Shown here: piece after piece, positions 61,401 through 64,000 of the stretch
Position numbering within the stretch: the first letter of the stretch is position 1
How the letters are laid out: each line of letters starts with the position of its first letter
From: Mytilus californianus
Taxonomy: Eukaryota; Mollusca; Bivalvia; Mytilida; Mytilidae
Reading direction: 5' to 3'
DNA length: 64,000 nucleotides
NCBI RefSeq assembly: GCF_021869535.1
Contig: NW_026262734.1
Span: forward strand, 112,855,588-112,919,587
Notes under the pieces: generated by a model
What the model was told of the DNA's origin: nothing
The model's database searches: none
The model's input: only the letters and a program-made list of their open reading frames with translations
Program-made: the position numbers and the translations under genes

Positions 61401-62621
61401 TGATTTTACAGTTTAACGCTTCCTGTGTGCTTTTATAAAATTAGCTCAAGAATGTTTAAAGCCAAATATTTCATAGCCAATGATGTTAATGAACCGAAAC
61501 ACGTCAAGAACTTGTTACTAAATGAACCGTATTTTTAATAGCCAACGTTATCTCGAGTCAATTTTGTTTGAGGGAGTTGCAACCTGGGTTTTTAAATGTT
61601 TTATAAATAAATGAACTGGAAATTAAAAAAAGTGTTATTTAAAATCATTTCAGTACTACAGTTCTCACTAATAACCTATTGGTACCTTCAGTAAACCATC
61701 AGCGGTATCGGCCCATAGCTGAAATATCATTAAGATAGCATACTACAAATTGTATTGTTCGAAGAGCTTTCTAGATTCTCCTTCTTCAGAAACACAGTCT
61801 GATATTGTAAAGGATGTAAAGTAACAAAACAAATCGAGATAAATGACAATCCTTTTTGAAGTCAACATTGGCTGATGAAGTCGGAACCTCAGAAAACGAA
61901 TATCCTTTATCATGTTCTTTTTTTTTTTACTGTAAGATAATGAATCAGTGTTGGCGATAAGGTTTCATACCATAGAAAATTGGTAGACATTTCTCGTTTG
62001 CGAAAGCATCGAATCGATAAACTAAATATAGATCAATCATATTACAACGCGTCTTTTCCAATAGGGACACATATCGTGTAGCCATTTTGTACCTACTACT
62101 AACGATGGACGTGAGTGGGGTTGTAAATCATTGTTTATTATAATAAATATGCATAATGCTGGCAACTCTCATTAGTAATGTTATTACTGCTTCAAGAGTG
62201 ACGTTATTTATGTTACCACATTTTTTATGAGACATTCGACAGTCGGTATAAAGTTACGCAAATTACAAAATATATATAGTTGATACTCTTTACCCCTTTA
62301 AGCCAACTTTGATCACCTGTTTTCTTTTTAATATCGACAGCAGACTTATTGAAAATGAAAAACAAAATTATATAGTGATTGAGTGATTGACTATCAATAA
62401 CAATACAACAAATAACGAGTTTTGAAAGATAATGATAAATTAGATTTTTACATTGTTTTTATTTCTCCTAAAAAAAACAGAAAAGAATTATTATGAAAAT
62501 ATATAGATATAAAAATAATTACCTGTGTTCCGACAACTAACGGTAACGGTAGCAAAAAGACTGGCGTCAAAACAACAACAAGTATATTAAATATACGTGA
62601 AATATCCTTAGAAATCTTCAT
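27517..62621 (-). CDS. SLC13: SLC13-family sodium-coupled anion (dicarboxylate/citrate or sulfate) cotransporter, 14 exons
   Basis: Fourteen exons, all with GT donors and AG acceptors, join in phase to 579 codons plus TAA. The family moves di- or tricarboxylates or sulfate with sodium across the plasma membrane. The protein has the N-terminal hydrophobic [17 protein letters not shown] (about 14-31), the [13 protein letters not shown] segment (50s), the first ion/substrate loop [11 protein letters not shown] at 139-149, TGTGPN at 249-254, LLGGGFALA at 409-417, the second loop TSNV at 459-462 and the family signature from T494 to V510 ([17 protein letters not shown]). The C-terminus has three Asn-X-Thr/Ser sites (562, 568, 574), fitting an extracellular tail. 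Length matches the usual 560-630. SNT plus TSNV fits the carboxylate-type members, but substrate cannot be assigned from this. The gene spans 35 kb because its introns are full of repeats. Confidence 0.93.
27755..27870. repeat. 75-bp-type tandem repeat, left flank of the LINE
   Basis: Two degenerate units containing GAGAAATAACCAATTAAATG and 'TAAGGACAAATAA'. The same units occur at 31210-31400 on the other side of the LINE. Confidence 0.75.
28050..28660 (+). pseudogene. LINE endonuclease fragment
   Basis: The frame gives [20 protein letters not shown], a GRSVNDYLL segment and SDYSPL, the C-terminal hallmarks of an APE-type endonuclease in LINE ORF2. The preceding GDFNSR motif lies upstream at about 27895 in another frame. 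Confidence 0.8.
28918..29168. mobile_element. Short interspersed element nested in the LINE
   Basis: The LINE frame reads LKRDK before and [13 protein letters not shown] after this segment, so removing it restores the LINE. The flanking sequences GATAAAAAGTA and CATAAAAGTAC suggest a target duplication of about 9 bp (ATAAAAGTA). Its start (AAACTCCGAGGAAAATTCAA) is shared with 41212-41315 and 44738-44850. Confidence 0.78.
29165..30260 (+). pseudogene. LINE reverse transcriptase fragment
   Basis: Frame-shifting RT. The GTDGISGEM segment at about 29190, NPYNYRPI at about 29340, [20 protein letters not shown] at about 29549-29608 and [10 protein letters not shown] at about 29850 correspond to RT blocks 1, 3 and 5. 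The second Asp of the catalytic pair is replaced by Tyr in this copy. Confidence 0.85.
30811..31014 (+). pseudogene. LINE C-terminal fragment
   Basis: A frame of 67 codons contains [21 protein letters not shown] Cys/His-bearing ENEYHF-x-x-x-C segment is typical of the end of LINE ORF2 in bivalves. Confidence 0.65.
31100..35918. repeat. 698-bp tandem array, 6.9 copies with no differences seen
   Basis: The period is exactly 698 bp: the same ATG-led frame begins at 31677, 32375, 33073, 33771, 34469, 35167 and 35865, and the first six copies translate identically. Each unit consists of 31100-31733 (LINE tail, AT-rich spacer and a PLE RT scrap), then 60 bp equal to LINE positions 30429-30488, then four filler bases. 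The last copy runs directly into the PLE remnant at 35919. It lies in SLC13 intron 13. The 77-codon frames are by-products and are not proposed as genes. Confidence 0.96.
35850..36381 (+). pseudogene. Penelope-like element reverse transcriptase remnant
   Basis: Across the array edge the frame reads [10 protein letters not shown], then PADLFLYSY (about 35920-35945), then [15 protein letters not shown] (degraded motif C), [20 protein letters not shown] and later [20 protein letters not shown] with [13 protein letters not shown] (to 36376). These are the motif B to C-terminal blocks of a PLE family related to the fragment at 25530-26270. Frameshifts and internal losses are present. Confidence 0.83.
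36382..36700 (+). repeat. PLE 3' tail, copy 1
   Basis: It follows the RT remnant directly. Landmarks are CCGAATAAGACTAATCACCGG, GACGGGTGCCACATG, CTTACTCTTCCAGAGCACCTG and CATGACGTTGTC. The same tail occurs without RT at 41725, 47570, 62940 and 63205. The 72-codon frame here (36397-36615) is part of the tail. Confidence 0.8.
36700..37190. repeat. Interspersed repeat segment, intron 13
   Basis: The phrase CGCAGTTACTGACAGCTA at about 36709 is shared with 44109, with a related 40-50 bp after it. The remainder is not recognised. Confidence 0.5.
37214..37351 (-). CDS. SLC13: SLC13 exon 13 (residues 476-521)
   Basis: It encodes [20 protein letters not shown] and [20 protein letters not shown], which carry the family signature. 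Acceptor CTGTAG, donor GTGAGA. Confidence 0.96.
37836..37997 (-). CDS. SLC13: SLC13 exon 12 (residues 422-475)
   Basis: It encodes [20 protein letters not shown] and the second loop [20 protein letters not shown]. Acceptor TTTTTAG, donor GTTAGT. Phase 0 at both ends. Confidence 0.96.
38340..38570 (+). repeat. Short interspersed repeat, family S2, copy 1
   Basis: Landmarks are TATGTGGTATGATTGCCAAT, TCACCGTACGACCTTCAAC, GGCTCCTGACTTGGGACAGG and CCAACCCTCCCCTAACCTGG. A reverse-orientation relative occupies 43235-43600. I recall this family as common in Mytilus. It lies in intron 11 of the transporter gene. Confidence 0.75.
39084..39187 (-). CDS. SLC13: SLC13 exon 11 (residues 387-421)
   Basis: It encodes [20 protein letters not shown] and [15 protein letters not shown], the conserved LLTWK...PW...LLGGGFALA block. 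Acceptor AAACAG, donor GTATAA. Ends in phase 0. Confidence 0.95.
39812..41000 (+). mobile_element. LINE fragment with a nested Naiad 3' end, intron 10
   Basis: Frames give [18 protein letters not shown] (RT block 4), LVHADEIVL (degraded FADD motif) and [18 protein letters not shown] at 39850-40110. After the insertion at 40328-40556 they give [12 protein letters not shown] and a Cys/Trp-bearing C-terminal region to about 40890. Stops are frequent, so this is an old dead copy. Confidence 0.75.
40328..40556 (-). mobile_element. Solo 3' end of a Naiad element
   Basis: Reverse complement of 22790-23010, with high identity including GGGGCCAGCTGAAGGACGCC and the TCTCTTTGACACATTCCCC segment. It interrupts the LINE fragment. 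Only the extreme 3' end is present, as expected from 5' truncation during reverse transcription. Confidence 0.88.
41212..41315 (+). repeat. Short interspersed repeat, family S1, copy 2
   Basis: It shares CTCGAAGGAAAATTCAAAAC, TCAAATGGCCAAATCAAAA and AAACACATCAAACGAAT with the element nested in the LINE at 28950-29030. Confidence 0.75.
41395..41580 (+). repeat. Short interspersed repeat, family S3, copy 1
   Basis: Landmarks are AAAGGTACCAGGCTTATAAT, ACGCCAGACGCGCATTTCG, AGACTCATCAGTGACACTC and GTTGAAGAGCATTGAGGAC. A diverged relative is at 60970-61095. I recall it as a common Mytilus repeat. Confidence 0.75.
41725..42020 (+). repeat. PLE 3' tail, copy 2
   Basis: Landmarks TCGAATTTGACCTGCCGAAT, GCAACATGAAGGGTGTCACA, CTTACCCTTCCGGAGCACC and CATGACGTTGTCAGTTTATT match the tail at 36390-36690. 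Confidence 0.8.
42471..42556 (-). CDS. SLC13: SLC13 exon 10 (residues 358-387)
   Basis: It encodes [20 protein letters not shown] and RLRNFSEK. The acceptor CTTTCCAG was chosen over a nearer CACCAG because only it restores the phase and supplies the conserved S/N-S-T-P-A segment. Donor GTTAGT. Confidence 0.9.
43235..43600 (-). repeat. Short interspersed repeat, family S2, copy 2
   Basis: Reverse orientation of the family at 38340-38570. It includes CCTAAGTCAGGAACCTGATG and GAGTTGTCTCATTGGCACCC followed by ATACCACATCTTC. It lies in intron 9. Confidence 0.75.
43975..44330 (+). repeat. Interspersed repeat (S2-like and CAGTTACTGACAGC segments)
   Basis: GATTTGGTATGAACGC, ATGTCACCGAACGGTCTTCA, CAGATCAGAGAGTACTCGC and AGTTACTGACAGCTAATTCG are recognisable repeat phrases. 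The 64-codon frame inside has no other support. Confidence 0.55.
44738..44850 (+). repeat. Short interspersed repeat, family S1, copy 3
   Basis: It shares AAAATTCAGAACGGTAAGTC, AAATCGAAAGCTCAAACAC and CAAACGAATGGATAACAACT with the copies at 28918 and 41212, and ends TTCCTGACTTGGTAC. Confidence 0.75.
45064..45168 (-). CDS. SLC13: SLC13 exon 9 (residues 323-358)
   Basis: It encodes [20 protein letters not shown], then [15 protein letters not shown]. It corresponds to the family FAE-x-x-VL...LW...G-GW segment. Acceptor TTTTAG, donor GTAAGT. Confidence 0.92.
45880..46165 (-). repeat. Short interspersed repeat, diverged S2-like copy, intron 8
   Basis: CATGTTTAATCCCTCCG, AACCAAGTCAGGAGCATGTA, GGCTGTTGGTTTCCTCG and TAAAGGCCGTACTTTGATG follow the same order as at 43260-43510. 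Confidence 0.65.
46837..46890 (-). CDS. SLC13: SLC13 exon 8 (residues 305-323), 54 bp
   Basis: A short exon encoding [17 protein letters not shown], the cytoplasmic EY-x-x-LGPI motif that precedes the next membrane block in SLC13 proteins. Acceptor TCTAG (weak pyrimidine tract), donor GTAAGG. Phase 2 on both sides fits exactly. Confidence 0.85.
   Translation of the reverse strand, partial: VKNQVAFEKRICQPRPN
47570..47760 (+). repeat. PLE 3' tail, copy 3 (partial)
   Basis: It begins TCACTTGTCCTTCCGGGGCA, then CACCTGCCATCACC and 'AATGACAATGTCAGTTCG'. Matches the tail at 36490-36660 with substitutions. Confidence 0.65.
47977..48102 (-). CDS. SLC13: SLC13 exon 7 (residues 263-305)
   Basis: It encodes [20 protein letters not shown], then [20 protein letters not shown], a membrane segment typical of the family. 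Acceptor TTTTCAG, donor GTAAGT. Confidence 0.93.
48995..49270 (+). repeat. Short interspersed repeat, family S4, copy 1, intron 6
   Basis: Landmarks AAACTAGGTTCAACCCACC, GTCAGGAATATGGCAGTTGT, GTGTTTCCCTCGGTTTTAG and AAGCGGTATACTACTGTTGC are shared with 57878-58150. Confidence 0.75.
49869..50042 (-). CDS. SLC13: SLC13 exon 6 (residues 205-263)
   Basis: It encodes the end of the acidic loop and then [20 protein letters not shown] followed by VVFKGQSD, the conserved TGTGPN region. Acceptor TTTTCAG, donor GTTAGT. Confidence 0.95.
50704..50803 (-). CDS. SLC13: SLC13 exon 5 (residues 172-205)
   Basis: It encodes [20 protein letters not shown] and [13 protein letters not shown], the variable cytoplasmic loop. 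Acceptor TTTGCAG, donor GTATGG. The phase fits both neighbours. Confidence 0.85.
51195..51800. repeat. 35-bp tandem array rich in TTGCGCAA
   Basis: The best units (for example 51509 and 51544) contain GAAGATTTCTTGCTATTGCG and then CAATACTGTGCAATT. TTGCGCAA is self-complementary and GCACAATACTGTGC-like pieces are near-palindromic, so single strands can fold repeatedly. The left third (51220-51350) shows a shorter 14-15 bp sub-repeat. The open frames of 77-88 codons here are repeat by-products. Confidence 0.88.
51920..52000. repeat. Poly-A and poly-C tracts
   Basis: A run of about 20 A, an A/T-rich spacer, 13 or more C, a spacer and 14 C. Length in such tracts is prone to sequencing error. Confidence 0.85.
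52005..52380. repeat. Two and a half copies of a roughly 170-bp tandem repeat
   Basis: ATTACCCCCAAACTCAATC-type starts occur at about 52005, 52167 and 52327. Units share TTGTCTGGAAACTAGAAAAA and TTTTTGGCCCC. Both strands show open frames, but these follow the repeat and have no domain. Confidence 0.88.
52395..52442. repeat. (GAC)n microsatellite
   Basis: About 14 GAC/GCA-type triplets in a row (CAGACGCAGACGACGACG then pure GAC). Confidence 0.93.
53270..53418 (-). CDS. SLC13: SLC13 exon 4 (residues 122-172)
   Basis: It encodes [20 protein letters not shown] and the following TTAMMIP, the first of the two family re-entrant SNT loops. It ends ETE-G before GTAAGT, one base into residue 172. Confidence 0.96.
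53419..54209. other. Intron 3; no feature recognised
   Basis: AT-rich intronic DNA between transporter exons 4 and 3. No repeat or coding trace was recognised. Confidence 0.5.
54210..54325 (-). CDS. SLC13: SLC13 exon 3 (residues 84-122)
   Basis: It encodes [20 protein letters not shown] and [17 protein letters not shown]. The acceptor is TTTTAG and the donor GTATGC. It ends two bases into Trp122. Confidence 0.95.
55245..56530 (-). mobile_element. Second Naiad-type PLE copy, 5'-truncated, intron 2
   Basis: On the minus strand it starts in the RT ([14 protein letters not shown] and ALEFLLDNI at about 56515-56450), then motif C as [11 protein letters not shown] (56276 onward), [14 protein letters not shown], then [20 protein letters not shown] and the C-terminus [13 protein letters not shown] (to 55682). 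The 3' UTR follows to about 55245 and matches 22371-22760. Frameshifts are present (for example near 56080-56150). An (AT)n tract abuts its 5' end. Confidence 0.88.
55682..56520 (-). pseudogene. Naiad RT fragment, copy 2
   Basis: Two frames cover the RT from before motif C to the C-terminus. The catalytic pair is kept (DD in the motif C segment), but the frames are interrupted, and the [14 protein letters not shown] block (about 56030-55980) reads with changes. It is closest to the RT at 20766-22370 in this window. Confidence 0.85.
56540..56600. repeat. (AT)n and (GA)n microsatellite
   Basis: About 15 AT units, then GAGGGAGAGAGAGAGAAAGAG. It lies directly at the truncated 5' end of the second Naiad copy. 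Confidence 0.92.
56865..57030 (-). mobile_element. Diverged solo 3' end of a Naiad-like element
   Basis: It contains GGGGAATGTGTCAAAGAGAC, GGTCTTCAACTCAGCGAGG and ACTATATACTAGTTCAG, aligning with 40340-40490 and, reversed, with 22860-23000. The 60-codon frame inside is not a gene. Confidence 0.8.
57293..57442 (-). CDS. SLC13: SLC13 exon 2 (residues 34-83)
   Basis: The acceptor TTCCAG precedes [20 protein letters not shown]; the exon ends HYLS before GTAAGT. It is phase 0 at both ends and contains the conserved W-x-TEALP segment. Confidence 0.95.
57878..58150 (+). repeat. Short interspersed repeat, family S4, copy 2, intron 1
   Basis: AATAAAACCAGGTTCAACAC, GAGGAATATGCCAGTTGTCA, GTGTTTCCCTCGGTTTCAA and AAGCGGTACACTACTGTTAC align with 48995-49270. 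Confidence 0.75.
58874..59967 (+). repeat. Hairpin-ended repeat, copy 2, uninterrupted
   Basis: It starts TTGTACGACTTTGCCCC and includes three CACGGACACTTTTTA direct repeats at 58930-58990. It continues through the site where copy 1 is split (about 59305) and ends in a long hairpin. GTCGTACAA at 59782 is the exact complement of the first nine bases. It is non-coding and lies in intron 1 of the transporter gene. Confidence 0.87.
59795..59961. repeat. Long imperfect hairpin, copy 2
   Basis: Nested complementary arms: GATACAAAACAAAGGT with ACCTTTGTATTGTATC, TGCCGTATAGTT with AACTATCCGGCA, CTGCAC with GTGCAG, GTAGTCAGGT with ACCTGACTAC and GGTCC with GGACC, around a short loop near 59875. Confidence 0.9.
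59968..60960. other. Intron 1; no feature recognised
   Basis: AT-rich intronic DNA. A 67-codon frame at 60772-60975 has no recognisable domain. Confidence 0.4.
60970..61095 (+). repeat. Short interspersed repeat, family S3, copy 2 (diverged)
   Basis: ACCAGATGCGCATTTCGAC, TCTCTTCAGTGATGCTCGAG and GATGAAGAGCTTTAAACC correspond to the order at 41450-41550. Confidence 0.6.
61110..62522. other. Intron 1, 5' part; no feature recognised
   Basis: No coding trace or repeat recognised between the S3 copy and exon 1. Confidence 0.4.
62523..62621 (-). CDS. SLC13: SLC13 exon 1 (residues 1-33)
   Basis: The start codon is the ATG at 62621-62619. The exon encodes [17 protein letters not shown] and the first membrane segment, ending in GTQ before a GTAATT donor. 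It ends in phase 0. The N-terminal pattern (charged stretch, then [11 protein letters not shown]) matches the family start. Confidence 0.9.
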
Positions 62622-62890
62622 GTTATATTATATTGCATGTAGCCGTACATAAAGAGGGGCAGTAGATAAGGAAAGATCAACGTAACACGTAAATTATGGC
62701 AGTTCTTTTGTGTATTTACAAGATAACAACATTACGGATCCTTTAAAGTAAATTACTCGGGTTATAGATTCAAAAGTTTGTATCACATAAAAGAAATAAC
62801 CTTGATACAAAATAGAACCAGTCTACAAAATAAATAGATCTGAAAAAAGAATAAAATCACATTCAGACAAATTCTAACTCGAATAGCTCC
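62622..62890 (-). other. Sequence upstream of the SLC13 start codon
   Basis: Expected to hold the 5' UTR and possibly the promoter. I see no clear TATA box, initiator or upstream exon that I can defend. A non-coding upstream exon outside the window is possible. Confidence 0.35.
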
Positions 62891-62939
62891 TATGTCACAA
62901 ATATGTATCAGAGATGATAAAAGTGTATATGTAGTAAAA

Positions 62940-63125
62940 AGGGTATATGTAAGTGCAAATGATCTCTGGTCTTTTTTTGTGATTCGTGTTGATCAGTCTT
63001 TAGTTTTCAACATGATATTTGTACATGTTTACTGTGTGTCGATTTTTTTTTTCTTGACATGGCATATTCGGCTAATGGGTTTGAATAACCCTTTCGTATC
63101 TTACGCTTCTCTGTTAATGTACTGA
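62940..63125 (+). repeat. PLE 3' tail, copy 4 (partial)
   Basis: It begins GGTCTTTTTTTGTGATTCGT and continues with TTGATCAGTCTTTAGTTTTC and CTTGACATGGCATATTCG, matching 36525-36660. Confidence 0.65.
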
Positions 63126-63139
63126 ATGGTATTGTTCTT

Positions 63140-63530
63140 ATTACTGTTCATCCCGTATTTAGTGGTTTATCCGTTTCTCAGATGACAATGAATATGTTCC
63201 AATTGTCGTTTTTTTCACCCATCCTTCCTTTTCACCGAATGTCACCTACAGAATAAAACTTATCACCGGGTTTGAACTAATATGAACAACACGACGGGTG
63301 CCACAAGTGGAGCAGGATCTGCTTACCCTTCTGGATCACCTGAGATCACCCCCTTCCCCTCCCCCACTTCCTAGTTTTTGGTGGTGTTCGTGTTGCTCCG
63401 TCTTTAGTTTTCTATGTTTATGTGTGTACTGGTGTTTGTTTGTCTTTTTCATTTTAGCCATGGCGTTTTCAGTTAAGTTTAGCCTTGTGTCCTTGGTATC
63501 ATTTGACTCTCTCTTATACAACTCATTAGA
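63140..63530 (+). repeat. PLE 3' tail, copy 5, with a trace of the RT end
   Basis: ATGACAATGAATATGTTCCA at about 63183 recalls the RT C-terminus before the tail at 36350. Then come GAATGTCACCTACAGAATAA, ACGACGGGTGCCACAAGTGG, CTTACCCTTCTGGATCACC and CATGGCGTTTTCAGTTAAG. Both open frames here are within the tail. Confidence 0.78.
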
Positions 63531-64000
63531 CTATCTATGCATACGGAAGAAAAACCTTAGTTTTTCAAAGAATTCAACATGTTATAAACAGTCAACATTT
63601 TAATCATATTTCATATCACCATAACAATCCTGACTACTGAGTTGGTAATACTCTTGGGGATGATGCGTCCACAGGCAAATGTATCGGCCCACTAGTTCGA
63701 GGTTCATATACATTGTCCTATTACTGATTATACATACGACAAATATTGGAGAAATAAAGAAAGACTTGTGAATAAATTATCAAACAAATATTTGTGTAAA
63801 CTTAAAAGTACATAGGAGTTTGATATTCCGTTGTGAAAGAATTTGGTCGTTTGTATACAAACATGTCAAACAGCGTTTAATAATGTTTACTTGGCACTTC
63901 AACGACAATGTTAGATAATTTCTTATTAAGCCTTGTATTTAAGTGGTTTATCTTAACCTTTGCCAGATATAATTTAAGACACCACTTTATGTAATCCTCA
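63531..64000. other. Right edge; no feature recognised
   Basis: AT-rich sequence with no domain or repeat that I could recognise. Confidence 0.4.

Overview
This is nuclear DNA of an animal, most likely a bivalve mollusc and probably a mytilid mussel. The evidence is a 14-exon, intron-rich transporter gene in very AT-rich DNA, Penelope-like retroelements, degraded LINEs, and short interspersed repeats that I recognise from memory as abundant in Mytilus. No bacterial operon, rRNA or tRNA gene was seen. The species call is an inference; the intron-bearing gene and the retroelements are read directly.

Layout. (1) 1-16526: one continuous 28-bp minisatellite. Four 28-bp variants cycle as a roughly 112-bp unit. 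Long blocks recur at about 4.4 kb, and a 1131-bp block is duplicated almost perfectly. Its consensus has no stop in any of six frames, so the many 60-215 codon frames here are not genes. (2) 16527-27000: intergenic DNA. A Naiad-type Penelope-like element (PLE) with N-terminal GIY-YIG endonuclease and C-terminal reverse transcriptase sits at about 19165-23035, inside a hairpin-ended repeat whose uninterrupted twin is at 58874-59967. Three in-frame TGA codons stand at cysteine positions of its zinc-finger/endonuclease region. A second PLE fragment lies at 25530-26270. (3) 27517-62621, minus strand: a complete SLC13-family sodium/anion cotransporter gene. Its 14 exons join in phase to 579 codons plus stop. 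(4) 62622-64000: upstream flank with PLE 3' tails.

The introns hold most of the remaining content. Intron 13 carries a degraded LINE and 6.9 apparently identical copies of a 698-bp unit that fuses LINE, spacer and PLE sequence. Intron 10 carries a LINE fragment split by a Naiad 3' end. Intron 4 carries a 1.5-kb element with short inverted ends and an internal 35-bp palindromic array. Intron 2 carries a second, 5'-truncated Naiad copy. Intron 1 carries the intact hairpin element.

The only gene I judge functional is the SLC13 transporter. Every other protein-coding trace is a broken retroelement. The observations most worth following up are the probable selenocysteine-encoding ancestry of the Naiad element, the chimeric 698-bp intronic array, and the hierarchical minisatellite.
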